A stretch of 64,000 nucleotides of DNA from an uncultured Bacteroidales bacterium (GTDB lineage Bacteria; Bacteroidota; Bacteroidia; Bacteroidales; WCHB1-69), in contig OMYJ01000012.1 of assembly GCA_900315245.1 (NCBI GenBank), positions 62,001-126,000 of the forward strand, read 5' to 3'. The position numbers and the translations under genes were made by a program. The notes under the pieces were generated by a model. The model ran no database searches and was not told the DNA's origin. It saw only the letters and a list, made by a program, of their open reading frames with translations. Positions 23,659 through 32,044 of this stretch are shown in pieces; the first letter of the stretch is position 1, and each line of letters begins with the position of its first letter.

Positions 23659-25506
23659 TTATTTCAGTAACAATTGATTGTATTTCCTTAAAGATTCCAA
23701 GATGTTGACTCTCACGTGGATAAAGTCATCGGTGCCGGCTTCTTTGAGTGCATCAAGGCACTCGGTGGGGTTGCCGGCCACGAGGAACGGGGTGTTCGGG
23801 AACTGCGCCTTGCACTGCTTGGCAGCCTCCACGCCGAGGGTGGCGTACTCTTCGTCGGAGCTACAGACCACGATGAGGTCGGGTTTCGCTTCACCGGCAG
23901 CTTTCACGCCCTCTTCCACGGTCGGGAAACCGGCGGGCTCGATGATCTGGTAACCGGCGCAGCCGAAGAAGTTGGTAATGAAACCGGCGCGTGCCTGACG
24001 CATAGCCAAGTTACCGACTTTCAGCAGGAACACGGATGGACGGTGGTTCTTGGCGGCGTATTTTTCGGTCTCCAGGCGAACTTCCTCGAAGGCCATGGCG
24101 CCGCGGTAGGTTTTCAGCCCTTCGCAGTCGTCTTTCTTCACGCGCTCGATCTTGTCGGCCATCGTCTCGTTGATGTTCGGGTACTGGTTGGTACCGAGCA
24201 GGATATAGCGGCGGGTAGCGATGTTCATGTCGCGCTTCTGGCAACTTTCTTCAATAGCCGTACGCATCGAACCGTCTTCGATAGCTTTTAGGGCACCACC
24301 TTGTTGCTCAACGCTTTGGAACAGTTTCCAAGCATTCTCCGCGATGGAGTTGGTGAGGTTTTCGACATAGTAGGAGCCGGCGGCGGGATCCACTACGCGG
24401 TCCATGAACGCCTCTTCCTTGAGGATCACCTGCACGTTGCGGGAGATGCGGCGGGAAAATTCGTCGGATTCCTTGTAGGCCACATCAAACGGCTGCAGCG
24501 AGATGGAGTCGGAGCCGCCAATAGCTGCCGACATACCCTCCGTAGTGCTGCGGAGCATGTTGACGTATGGGTCGTAAAGCGTTTTGTTCCAAGTGGATGC
24601 CATGGTGTTGATATGGATTTTGTATGCGCAGTCGCACTCGGGTTTGTACTGGGCCACCATTGTGGACCAGAGCAGACGGGTGGCGCGCAGTTTGGCGATT
24701 TCCATAAAGTAGTTGGAGCCGACGGAGAGCGTGAGCTGCATCCGGGAGGCCACTTTTTCGGGTTTAAGGCCCTTTTCAGTGCAGAAGGCAAGGTATTCGT
24801 TGGCCATGCTGAGGGTGTAAGCCAGTTCTTGCACGATGGTCGCGCCGGCGTTGTGCAGCACGATGCCGTTCACGTTGATGACCTTGAAGTTCTTCATGCA
24901 GCCGTTCATTTCCAACAGCGTCACGGCTTGTTGCATATCTTCTTCGGCGGATTTCCAGAACTTGTTGTGGCGCAAGCGGTAGGAAAGCGGGTCGAAATTA
25001 ATGCTGCCCGACACTTTTTCTTTATCAAAGTTGTGGTCTTCAACATAGCTGACGAAGCGTTTCATCAGGTCCAGGTAGCTTTTCACGTGGTTGAATTGCA
25101 CGCCGGTGGTGTTCAGGTCGATGTCTTTGAGCAGCGTTTCCAAAGCCGCGTCACTGTCGATGTTGGCGGCGTTGAAAGCCACGCAGGTGGCGCCGCGCTT
25201 CAAGGCGTCCGTTGCAATAGCGTTGGCCTTGGCGGGATCGGACTCTTCCACTTCCTGAACGATATCCCAATGGTTGTCACGGGCTTTCGTGCCGCGCGTA
25301 TAAGGGAACTCGTTCGGCATGGTCTTCAGGTAATCCAAATCCTGAAGATTCTCCGCGCGGTAGTACGGGCGAACCTGGAAACCTTCATCGGTTCTCCATA
25401 CGAGTTTCTTCTCGTAATCAGCGCCTTTGAGGTCTTTATTGATGGTGGCTTCCCACTGTTCCGTGGTCACGGGTGGAAATTCGGTGAATAATTTTTCGTC
25501 GTTCAT
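23659..25506 (-). CDS. mutA: Methylmalonyl-CoA mutase small subunit
   Basis: Non-catalytic partner of the B12-dependent enzyme that interconverts succinyl-CoA and methylmalonyl-CoA on the route to propionate. 615 residues from ATG 25506 (MNDEKLFTEFPPVTTEQWE); a longer frame to 25587 crosses the promoter. It keeps the TIM-barrel core (AAIGGSDSISLQPFDV, DRVVDPAAGSYYVENLTNS). The C-terminal Rossmann domain lacks the DxHxxG cobalamin motif (GFITNFFGCAGYQIIEPAG instead), as expected of the small subunit. The large subunit mutB, normally the next gene, is absent: a terminator and the BtuF-like gene follow. Confidence 0.94.
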   Translation of the reverse strand: MNDEKLFTEFPPVTTEQWEATINKDLKGADYEKKLVWRTDEGFQVRPYYRAENLQDLDYLKTMPNEFPYTRGTKARDNHWDIVQEVEESDPAKANAIATDALKRGATCVAFNAANIDSDAALETLLKDIDLNTTGVQFNHVKSYLDLMKRFVSYVEDHNFDKEKVSGSINFDPLSYRLRHNKFWKSAEEDMQQAVTLLEMNGCMKNFKVINVNGIVLHNAGATIVQELAYTLSMANEYLAFCTEKGLKPEKVASRMQLTLSVGSNYFMEIAKLRATRLLWSTMVAQYKPECDCAYKIHINTMASTWNKTLYDPYVNMLRSTTEGMSAAIGGSDSISLQPFDVAYKESDEFSRRISRNVQVILKEEAFMDRVVDPAAGSYYVENLTNSIAENAWKLFQSVEQQGGALKAIEDGSMRTAIEESCQKRDMNIATRRYILLGTNQYPNINETMADKIERVKKDDCEGLKTYRGAMAFEEVRLETEKYAAKNHRPSVFLLKVGNLAMRQARAGFITNFFGCAGYQIIEPAGFPTVEEGVKAAGEAKPDLIVVCSSDEEYATLGVEAAKQCKAQFPNTPFLVAGNPTECLDALKEAGTDDFIHVRVNILESLRKYNQLLLK

Positions 25507-25528
25507 ATTCCTTTTATATTTGAGCGGG

Positions 25529-25536
25529 CAAAGATA
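25529..25536 (-). promoter_or_regulatory. -7 box of mutA
   Basis: TATCTTTG on the minus strand, 23 nt before the mutA ATG. Confidence 0.75.
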
Positions 25537-25590
25537 CAAATTTTTAGTGAACAGTGACTTGTAAATTGTATCGCAATTATAGTTCAAAGT

Positions 25591-26289
25591 TCAAGGTTCA
25601 AGGTTCAAATGTTTCATATAGTAATCAATCAATCCCTCTGGGTTTTTCACGGTTTTTTGAAGCCAGTCAAAGTAAATTTCCTCTTTTTCTTCGTCGGAAA
25701 GTTGCCAATGGACGTTGGAGTGGCGCATTTTTTCGGTGAAATGGGAGAGGATGATGGCTGCGGAGTTGGAAATGTTGAAGCTTTCGGTGAAGCCGTACAT
25801 GGGGATCAGCACATTTCCGTCTGCGTATTTTATAGCTTCATCGGAGAGACCGGTCAGTTCGGTGCCGAACAGGAAGGCGGTCTTCTGTTCCACAGGCAAG
25901 TCAAAGATAGTGCGCTTCTGTTCATCGGGGAGAGTGGCGGCCACCCAGTAACCCTGTTCGTGTAACCTGTCTATGCAGTCTTTGACATTGTGCTCGCTGT
26001 GAGGGTATTCGTGAATGGTGAGCCATTTGTCGGCACCCATGCTGATGTCCTTGTTCGCCTCAAACGTGTTGCGGTGTTGGATCACGTGTACGTCCTGCAC
26101 ACCGTAGCAGTCACAGGTGCGAAGCACGGCACTGATGTTTTGGGCTTGGAAGAGGTCTTCCAGCACCACGGTCACGTGACGTGTGCGGTTATCCAGAATT
26201 TCCGAAAGCCTCTGTTGTCGGTTTTCTGTGACAAATTGTTCCAGATAATCTACTATTTTTTGTCGTAAAGTGGTGTCTTCTATTTTCAT
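25591..26289 (-). CDS. trmH: tRNA 2'-O-ribose methyltransferase (TrmH/SpoU family)
   Basis: SPOUT-fold enzyme of 232 residues from ATG 26289, likely methylating Gm18 in the D loop of tRNAs. Family motifs: motif 1 ALFQ-type AQNISAVLRTCDCYG near 50, motif 2 FLFGTELTGLSDEA and motif 3 IPMYGFTESFNISNSAAIIL, which form the trefoil-knot SAM pocket. The N-terminal segment (LEQFVTENRQQRLSEILDNR) resembles TrmH rather than RlmB, whose N-terminal RNA-binding domain is absent. It follows the HU gene and its terminator. Confidence 0.9.
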   Translation of the reverse strand: MKIEDTTLRQKIVDYLEQFVTENRQQRLSEILDNRTRHVTVVLEDLFQAQNISAVLRTCDCYGVQDVHVIQHRNTFEANKDISMGADKWLTIHEYPHSEHNVKDCIDRLHEQGYWVAATLPDEQKRTIFDLPVEQKTAFLFGTELTGLSDEAIKYADGNVLIPMYGFTESFNISNSAAIILSHFTEKMRHSNVHWQLSDEEKEEIYFDWLQKTVKNPEGLIDYYMKHLNLEP

Positions 26290-26307
26290 TATGTGATTAT
26301 ATTGCAA

Positions 26308-26336
26308 CAAAAAAGCCCTTGTGCAGGGCTTTTTCT
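26308..26336. terminator. Terminator after the HU gene
   Basis: AAAAAGCCCT and AGGGCTTTTT pair around TGTGC. Its A and T flanks make it usable on both strands; the HU gene on the minus strand is the obvious client. Confidence 0.85.
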
Positions 26337-26357
26337 CAAATTCTCATGAAATAATCA

Positions 26358-26627
26358 TTATTTCATTTTTGCAAAAGCGGAGCCGGGTTTGAATTTGACA
26401 ACCTTCTTTGCAGGAATCTTAATGGATTTGCCAGTGGCAGGATTGTGACCCATTCTGGCTTTGCGTTCTGCAACGCTGAAAGTACCAAATCCAATCAAAG
26501 ACAATTTTCCGCCTTTTTTCAAGGTGGCTTTGGTGGCATCCATTAATGCTTCTAATGCGTTTTTAGCTTGGACTTTTGTCAAACCGGCTTTCTCAGCCAT
26601 TGCGTTGATTAATTCACTCTTGTTCAT
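26358..26627 (-). CDS. HU-family DNA-binding protein
   Basis: Histone-like nucleoid protein of 89 residues from ATG 26627 (MNKSELINAMAEKAGLTKV). The DNA-binding arm signature is intact (GFGTFSVAERKARMGHNPAT), followed by IKIPAKKVVKFKPG. It acts as a dimer that bends DNA. The -7 box TAACTTTG lies about 37 nt upstream, overlapping an apparent TTG-started extension that is therefore not coding. Confidence 0.95.
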   Translation of the reverse strand: MNKSELINAMAEKAGLTKVQAKNALEALMDATKATLKKGGKLSLIGFGTFSVAERKARMGHNPATGKSIKIPAKKVVKFKPGSAFAKMK

Positions 26628-26663
26628 TTTTTTTAATTTAAGGTTAGTAATGAATTTGAGCCA

Positions 26664-26671
26664 CAAAGTTA
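26664..26671 (-). promoter_or_regulatory. -7 box of the HU gene
   Basis: TAACTTTG on the minus strand, 37 nt before the HU ATG. Confidence 0.7.
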
Positions 26672-26764
26672 GAAAAAATTATAAAAAGCAAATCTGAATA
26701 GAAGATTGTTAGTAATTATTTTGGTTTGTTAAAATCGTGTCAAAAATCAAATTGTTTTTATATA

Positions 26765-27736
26765 TCAAAACAAATAATCGGTATAATTTTCAAGTCTGAA
26801 TCCGCTTAAAAACACTTCTGTTTTCATCTTGGTTTTGCCTTCAATTTGCAATAATTTGACAGAAATTTCGTAGTTTTGGGTGGAAATAATCATTTTTTTA
26901 TCAAAATCAAAACTGATTTTTCCTGGTTTTTGGGTGCTTATCCGATTTGTGATTTCAACTTCAAATATTTTTAAGAGGCAAGGTTTAACAGAATTGCTTT
27001 TGATATCTTTAAATCCGATATGGGTGTAGGCGGCAGGGTAGGGGGAGAGTCCTCTGATATGGTTGTATATGTTCTCAGCGGTGTCGTCCCAGTTGATGAG
27101 CATGTCCTCCTTGAACAATTTCGGGGCGGGTTTCAAGTTGTCGCAGACCTGTTGTGGGATGGGGCGTGCGGTGTTGTCGGCCAGTTGTTGAAGCGTTTCC
27201 ACAGCGATTTCCGCACCGGCGACCATCAGTTTGTCGTGCAAAGTGCCAGCATTGTCCTCTTTGGTGATTTCCACCTCTTTCTGAAGCAGAATCGATCCGG
27301 TGTCGGTGTGTTCGTCCAGCAGGAAAGTGGTTACGCCGGTCTTCGTTTCTCCGTTCATGATAGCTCGTTGGATGGGTGCGGCGCCGCGATATTGCGGGAG
27401 CAATGACGCATGGACGTTGAAAGTACCGAGCGGGGGCATCTGGTAAACGCATTTCGGCAGCATCCTGAAGGCCACCACAACGAAAACATCCGCGTAATAG
27501 TCACGCAAGTCCTCAACAAAGGCTTCGTCTTTCAACTTTTCAGGTTGTAACACGGGAAGTTGATGCGCGACGGCATAGTTTTTCACGTCAGAACAGTGAA
27601 GGTGCTGACCGCGGCCGGCGGGCTTGTCAGGAGTGGTGACCACAGCTACAACCTCATGTCCCGCTTTCCGGATGGCATCCAAAGTGGCAACGGCAAATTC
27701 CGGAGTGCCCATGAAGATAACACGTAATTTTTTCAT
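26765..27736 (-). CDS. fmt: Methionyl-tRNA formyltransferase
   Basis: Adds formyl from 10-formyl-tetrahydrofolate to initiator Met-tRNA. 323 residues: RVIFMGTPEFAVATLDAI at the N terminus, PDKPAGRGQ, the formyltransferase signature NVHASLLPQYRGAAPI near 112 with catalytic Asn/His, and TGVTTFLLDEHTDTGSILLQ. The C-terminal OB-like domain (from about 215) is present, though its end is AT-rich compared with the rest. The upstream region is a phrase repeat; no clear -7 box is seen. Confidence 0.95.
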   Translation of the reverse strand: MKKLRVIFMGTPEFAVATLDAIRKAGHEVVAVVTTPDKPAGRGQHLHCSDVKNYAVAHQLPVLQPEKLKDEAFVEDLRDYYADVFVVVAFRMLPKCVYQMPPLGTFNVHASLLPQYRGAAPIQRAIMNGETKTGVTTFLLDEHTDTGSILLQKEVEITKEDNAGTLHDKLMVAGAEIAVETLQQLADNTARPIPQQVCDNLKPAPKLFKEDMLINWDDTAENIYNHIRGLSPYPAAYTHIGFKDIKSNSVKPCLLKIFEVEITNRISTQKPGKISFDFDKKMIISTQNYEISVKLLQIEGKTKMKTEVFLSGFRLENYTDYLF

Positions 27737-27751
27737 TGTATGTCACTTATA

Positions 27752-27800
27752 TGTTTTGGCTATTGGCTTTTAGCCGTTGGCTATTAGATTTTTAGCCAAT
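27752..27800. repeat. AAAGCCAA-type phrase repeat between ribH and fmt
   Basis: GGCTATTGGCTTTTAGCC and GTTGGCTATTAG words followed by TAGCCAATAGAC. Confidence 0.8.
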
Positions 27801-27814
27801 AGACAGTATGCAAT

Positions 27815-28303
27815 CTAAATGTTTTCGGAAAGAGCCAACATTTTAAGGCAGCTGACAGCACCTTCAACGCCTTTGTTGCCGTGTTTGCCACCGGCACGTT
27901 CTTCAGCCTGCTCCATTGTGTTACAGGTTAAGACACTGAAAATCACAGGTTTTGAGAAATCAAGACCCACTTTCATGATGCCATCTGCAACAGCTTGGGA
28001 GATGAAATCGAAGTGACGGGTTTCCCCTTGGATGACGCAGCCGATACAGATAACAGCGTCAACATTTGAATGTTCCAGCATCCATTTTGCACCTAAAGGC
28101 AGTTCGAAACTGCCGGGAACATGCTTCACCAAGATGTTTTCTTCTTTTATGCCATGTTCAAGCAGGCTTTCTTGCGCACCGTTTAAAAGCGAATCGGTAA
28201 TGCGGTCGTTCCATTCGCTGACCACAATACCGATTCTTGTATTTTGTGCGGAAGAAAACTCAAAAGGGGTGAATTCCGATAAGTTTTTCTTCTTTTCAGT
28301 CAT
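27815..28303 (-). CDS. ribH: 6,7-dimethyl-8-ribityllumazine synthase
   Basis: Penultimate riboflavin step: condenses the pyrimidine and dihydroxybutanone phosphate precursors. 162 residues, normal length, with IGIVVSEWNDRITDSLL, HVPGSFELPLGAKWM, the catalytic-histidine stretch GCVIQGETRHFDFIS and IFSVLTCNTMEQAEERAG. It starts 6 nt after the stop of the TPR protein gene, so the two are probably cotranscribed from the promoter at 29039. No other rib genes or FMN riboswitch are seen. Confidence 0.95.
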   Translation of the reverse strand: MTEKKKNLSEFTPFEFSSAQNTRIGIVVSEWNDRITDSLLNGAQESLLEHGIKEENILVKHVPGSFELPLGAKWMLEHSNVDAVICIGCVIQGETRHFDFISQAVADGIMKVGLDFSKPVIFSVLTCNTMEQAEERAGGKHGNKGVEGAVSCLKMLALSENI

Positions 28304-28309
28304 TAAATA

Positions 28310-29011
28310 TTATTTTACGTGGGATTTTGCTCTCTCGACGTATTGAGCTACGCTCATTTTGTTGTATTCGGTGTAGAAATCCTTTTCGATGGTCTCGTAT
28401 GCGTCAAGGGCTTTTTTCCAGTCACCTTTTCTTTCATACATCTGACCTAATTTGAAAAGAGCGATAGGGGTGAAGAACGGATCTTTGCCCTTCACGGCTT
28501 TCTCATAATAGCTGATAGCGGCGGATTCATCACCTTGTTCATCGTAAAGGTCACCGATAGTGGCTTGGCAAGCGTACCACAGCACGTCTTCTTTCTTTTT
28601 GAATTTCTTGAGGTATTCCAGGGCTTCATCCTTTTGGCCTAATTTCAAATAGGTCAAACCGGCATAATAATTGGCGGTGTTGGAAGTTTTTGAAAGTTTG
28701 TAACCGCTTGCGATATCCAGAAAACCTTCATTTTCCCCATCACCTTCAAGTGCTTTCTTCAAGGATGCGGTGTCACCTTGGGTGAGCCAATGGATAGGCT
28801 GCTGGATTTGGGCTGCAGCTTCAGCATTTTTCTTTTGAACATAAAAGCGATTGAATGCCAATATCGCAAGAACGATGACCAAGATGCCAATAATGACACC
28901 GTAGATGATATTCTGATATTTGTTGAAGAACGACAGAATTTTCGTTACAAAGTTCTCATTTTCTTGGGTTTGCTCAACTTTTTTGGAGCCCAGATTTTCT
29001 GTATTTGCCAT
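28310..29011 (-). CDS. Membrane-anchored TPR protein (YfgM/BamD-like)
   Basis: 233 residues with a cytoplasmic N terminus, one TM helix at about 35-53 (IIYGVIIGILVIVLAILAFN) and tetratricopeptide-type repeats in the remainder (NYYAGLTYLKLGQKDEALEYL, then DLYDEQGDESAAISYYEKAV, then KLGQMYERKGDWKKALDAYE). YfgM-like proteins assist periplasmic folding near the Sec translocon; that role here is inference. First gene of a likely two-gene operon with ribH. Confidence 0.82.
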   Translation of the reverse strand: MANTENLGSKKVEQTQENENFVTKILSFFNKYQNIIYGVIIGILVIVLAILAFNRFYVQKKNAEAAAQIQQPIHWLTQGDTASLKKALEGDGENEGFLDIASGYKLSKTSNTANYYAGLTYLKLGQKDEALEYLKKFKKKEDVLWYACQATIGDLYDEQGDESAAISYYEKAVKGKDPFFTPIALFKLGQMYERKGDWKKALDAYETIEKDFYTEYNKMSVAQYVERAKSHVK

Positions 29012-29038
29012 AATTATACGTCTAATTTTTTAAGGGTG

Positions 29039-29046
29039 CAAAAATA
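29039..29046 (-). promoter_or_regulatory. -7 box of the TPR protein-ribH operon
   Basis: TATTTTTG on the minus strand, 28 nt before the ATG at 29011. Confidence 0.75.
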
Positions 29047-29119
29047 CACTTTTTTTGAAAAGATATTCACTCATTTTGAACATTTTAATTTTTGGCTTTC
29101 AGCTTTGCCGTGTTCGTTG

Positions 29120-30358
29120 TCAGAGGCCGAAGGCGTTTTTGATTTTGTCCACGTAATCCAGTCGTTCCCACGGGAAGAAGGTGACAGTGCGTTTGCCTTG
29201 GGCGGTGTCGATTTCTTTTTCGTAGCAGTCTCTGCCGAAATGTCCGTAGGATGCGGTGGGTTCGTAGATTGGGTTTTTCAGTTGGAACCGGGTGATGATG
29301 TCGTAAGGGCGCATCGGGAAGATTTCGCTGATACGCATGGCGATTTCGCTGTCGTGCATCTTCACTTTGGCGGTGCCGTAGGTGTTGACGTAGAGTCCCA
29401 CAGGTTCCGCTTCGCCGATGGCGTAGGCCACTTGGATGAGCACTTGGTCGCAGAGACCGGCGGCCACCATGTTCTTGGCGATGTGCCGGGTGGCGTAGGC
29501 GGCAGAACGGTCAACTTTTGAGGGGTCTTTGCCGGAGAATGCGCCGCCGCCGTGCGCTCCGCGTCCGCCGTAGGTGTCAACGATGATTTTACGGCCGGTG
29601 AGACCGGAGTCGCCGTGCGGTCCGCCGATGACGAACTTGCCAGTGGGGTTCACAAAAAGTTTGTATTCCGTGTTGAACAGTTTCTGAACGTTTTTCGGGC
29701 AGCTTTTCTTCACCCTGGGGATCAGGATTTTCTCCACATCGCGGCGGATGGTTTTCAGCATGGTGTCTTCGTCGGCGAAATCGTCATGCTGCGTGGAGAT
29801 GACGATGCTGTCGATGCGTTCGGGCTTGTGGCGTTCGGAATATTGGACCGTGACCTGTGACTTGGAGTCCGGGCGCAGATAGGTCATTTTCTTGCCTTCT
29901 TTGCGGATGGCGGCCAGTTCCTGCACGAAGCGGTGGGCCAGCTCAACAGGCAACGGCATATAGTTGTCCATTTCGTTGCAGGCGTAGCCGAACATCATGC
30001 CCTGGTCGCCCGCGCCCTGGTCTTCCAACGCAGCCCGCTCCACACCTTGGTTGATGTCAGGTGATTGGCTGTGGATGGTGGAAATCACGCCGCAGGATTT
30101 ATAATCGAACTGGTAATCACTCTTGTTGTAGCCGATGTTTTTGATGACACGGCGCACCACGTCATCGACGGAGACGTAGCCTTCGGTCTTCACTTCGCCG
30201 GCGCAGACCACAAGGCCTGTGGTGACCAGCGTTTCGCACGCCACTTTCGATTCAGGATCTTGCGCCAAAAAATTGTCCAATAGCGCGTCCGAAATCTGGT
30301 CGCAAATTTTGTCGGGATGTCCTTCCGACACGGATTCAGATGTGAATAAATAACTCAT
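29120..30358 (-). CDS. metK: S-adenosylmethionine synthetase
   Basis: Makes SAM from methionine and ATP. 412 residues from ATG 30358, chosen because the universal N terminus [13 protein letters not shown] follows at once; upstream in-frame codons run through the riboswitch. Other motifs: [32 protein letters not shown] (phosphate-binding region), [25 protein letters not shown]-type riboswitch in the leader implies feedback repression by its own product. The next gene on the minus strand (the TPR protein) starts after about 100 nt with its own promoter. Confidence 0.97.
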   Translation of the reverse strand: MSYLFTSESVSEGHPDKICDQISDALLDNFLAQDPESKVACETLVTTGLVVCAGEVKTEGYVSVDDVVRRVIKNIGYNKSDYQFDYKSCGVISTIHSQSPDINQGVERAALEDQGAGDQGMMFGYACNEMDNYMPLPVELAHRFVQELAAIRKEGKKMTYLRPDSKSQVTVQYSERHKPERIDSIVISTQHDDFADEDTMLKTIRRDVEKILIPRVKKSCPKNVQKLFNTEYKLFVNPTGKFVIGGPHGDSGLTGRKIIVDTYGGRGAHGGGAFSGKDPSKVDRSAAYATRHIAKNMVAAGLCDQVLIQVAYAIGEAEPVGLYVNTYGTAKVKMHDSEIAMRISEIFPMRPYDIITRFQLKNPIYEPTASYGHFGRDCYEKEIDTAQGKRTVTFFPWERLDYVDKIKNAFGL

Positions 30359-30409
30359 AATCAGTATTTTAATTATAAAAAAATAAAAAACTGAAAATCG
30401 TGGAAGAAG

Positions 30410-30460
30410 ATGTTTTAGCATTTTTTTTTGTGGTTGCAATCATTACAAATCTATCCACTG
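30410..30460 (-). promoter_or_regulatory. SAM-II riboswitch aptamer in the metK leader
   Basis: On the minus strand, P1 is GTGG (30455-30458) with CCAC (30430-30433). The loop contains GATTT (30447-30451) and ATTGCAA (30434-30440). An A-rich spacer follows, then GCTAAAAC (30412-30419). GATTT...TTGCA inside the stem and GCTAAAA after it are the conserved SAM-II pseudoknot elements. It begins within about 15 nt of the predicted transcription start. The metK ATG is about 50 nt further on, more than in classic SAM-II leaders where the ribosome site abuts the aptamer. Confidence 0.72.
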
Positions 30461-30471
30461 GTTTTCGGCGG

Positions 30472-30479
30472 CAAAAGTA
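30472..30479 (-). promoter_or_regulatory. -7 box of metK
   Basis: TACTTTTG on the minus strand, about 12 nt upstream of riboswitch P1. Confidence 0.75.
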
Positions 30480-30520
30480 TAATTTTTTTCAATACGAAAG
30501 CAACGCTATTTGATTTGGTT

Positions 30521-30568
30521 TTTAACCAATAGTCAACGGCTAAAAGCTAAAAGCAAATAGCCAAAAAA
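30521..30568. repeat. AAAGCCAA-type phrase repeat upstream of lgt
   Basis: AACGGCTAAAAGCTAAAAGC and AATAGCC words, ending about 5 nt before the lgt -7 box. Confidence 0.8.
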
Positions 30569-30572
30569 AATG

Positions 30573-30580
30573 TACTTTTG
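30573..30580 (+). promoter_or_regulatory. -7 box of lgt
   Basis: TACTTTTG, 25 nt before the ATG at 30606. Confidence 0.75.
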
Positions 30581-30605
30581 CCACCGCATTTTAAAAGTGA
30601 AGAGT

Positions 30606-31475
30606 ATGTTTTATAATACCTTATGTTATATTACGTGGAAAGTGAACCCCGTGGCTTTCCATCTTGGATCGGTGGAGGTCAGATGGTACGGGATTTTGCT
30701 CGCATTGGGCTTTTTGCTGGCGTATTATACTTTGCAACAGATTTTCAAGACGGAGCATCTTTCGCAAAAGTTGTTGGATAAGATATCCATTTGGACGATT
30801 GTGTGGACGGTGATCGGCCTTCGACTCGGGCATTTTTTGTTTTATGAGCCGGAAATGTTCATCACCCATCCACTGCAGATTCTGTTGCCGGTGGATGAGA
30901 ATTGGCATTTCATCGGTTATCAGGGACTTGCCAGTCACGGTGGGGTCATTGGTATTTTCGGATTCCTGATTTACTATTGTTGGCGGCATAAAATCAACTT
31001 TCTGTGGATTCTTGACCGTCTGGCAATTGCCGTGCCCGTTGCGGCCTCGTTTGTGCGTATCGGAAACCTGATGAACCATGAGATTGTGGGCAGCATCACC
31101 GAGGTGCCGTGGGCATTTGACTTTATATATGGCGGTTTTGGCGTGGCAGGCACGTTCCGCCATCCCGCCCAGCTTTACGAATCTATTGTCTATATGCTGG
31201 TTTTCATCAGTTTGGCTGTCTATTATTTCAAATTCGCAAAAGGGAAGGTGGCCGCCGGACGCACCTCAGGTATCACATTGACGGTGATTTTCACAGCGCG
31301 TTTCATCATTGAATTTTTCAAAGAAGTGCAGGTACAGGATGAGATCGGCCATGTTCTTAACAACGGCCAATGGCTGAGCATCCCGCTGATTCTCATCGGT
31401 TTGGGTTGTTTGATCTATTCTTTTGTGAAACCGAATTATCCCGAATGCCCTTACAAGGAAGAGAAAGAAGTGTAG
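30606..31475 (+). CDS. lgt: Prolipoprotein diacylglyceryl transferase
   Basis: Transfers diacylglycerol to the lipobox cysteine of lipoprotein precursors; polytopic inner-membrane enzyme. 289 residues from ATG 30606, since the ATG at 30570 overlaps the promoter. Motifs: VEVRWYGILLALGFLLAYY, GYQGLASHGGVIGIFGFLIY, the lgt signature RIGNLMNHEIVGSITEVPW near 152 and FRHPAQLYES near 180. Seven hydrophobic helices are plausible. It would act on the several lipoproteins encoded in this window. Confidence 0.93.
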   Translation: MFYNTLCYITWKVNPVAFHLGSVEVRWYGILLALGFLLAYYTLQQIFKTEHLSQKLLDKISIWTIVWTVIGLRLGHFLFYEPEMFITHPLQILLPVDENWHFIGYQGLASHGGVIGIFGFLIYYCWRHKINFLWILDRLAIAVPVAASFVRIGNLMNHEIVGSITEVPWAFDFIYGGFGVAGTFRHPAQLYESIVYMLVFISLAVYYFKFAKGKVAAGRTSGITLTVIFTARFIIEFFKEVQVQDEIGHVLNNGQWLSIPLILIGLGCLIYSFVKPNYPECPYKEEKEV

Positions 31476-31499
31476 CGATTTGCTGTTGAGATTTATCTT

Positions 31500-32012
31500 T
31501 TATTGATTATTTCCGAAGAATTTCACTTTGACAACAGTATCTGAGGTGTGGAAGGTGAAGGAGCTTTTCACATAGTTGTGAGTGAATAACACCTCCAGTG
31601 TGTCCAACTTCAAAATGGTTGCTCCAGAGTCGCAAACATGGATGTCGTTAATTTCGGGTATGGTTTTCAATAAAGAATTCAAAGAGTCGCCCTCAAGATT
31701 ATACCGATAGCCTCTGATACTGTCCTGACCGTCGCCTAATGTGTCTAATGATAATGAGATAAGGTTATTCATTACAAAGATGCGATCCCACTTTTTAACA
31801 TGAATGGTATCGTGGCCGTTAATTATTGTGATAACTCGACAGTTGATAGTATCGTTTTTGAATAAGAGACTGCCGTCGGCTTGTTCTTTATTGTTCACAT
31901 TATAGAAAGTGCCGGAGTAATGTCCTCCTATAACGACAGGATGAGGAAAGTTTTTGTCACAAGAGGTGAAAAACAAAGCTATTACGGCAAAAAGAGGCAA
32001 TAATTTTTTCAT
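31500..32012 (-). CDS. Lipoprotein, unknown function
   Basis: 170 residues from ATG 32012: signal MKKLLPLFAVIALFFTSC with the lipobox cysteine at 18. The mature part is beta-rich (GGHYSGTFYNVNNKEQADGS, INGHDTIHVKKWDRIFVMNN), perhaps a small lipocalin-like or beta-sandwich domain, but no family is recognised. The -7 box at 32029 lies just beyond the 3' end of the U32-family gene, so it is transcribed separately. Confidence 0.75.
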   Translation of the reverse strand: MKKLLPLFAVIALFFTSCDKNFPHPVVIGGHYSGTFYNVNNKEQADGSLLFKNDTINCRVITIINGHDTIHVKKWDRIFVMNNLISLSLDTLGDGQDSIRGYRYNLEGDSLNSLLKTIPEINDIHVCDSGATILKLDTLEVLFTHNYVKSSFTFHTSDTVVKVKFFGNNQ

Positions 32013-32028
32013 TGTTTCAAAATTTTGG

Positions 32029-32036
32029 CAAAAATA
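32029..32036 (-). promoter_or_regulatory. -7 box of the lipoprotein gene
   Basis: TATTTTTG on the minus strand, 17 nt before the ATG at 32012. Confidence 0.7.
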
Positions 32037-32044
32037 CATTTTTT

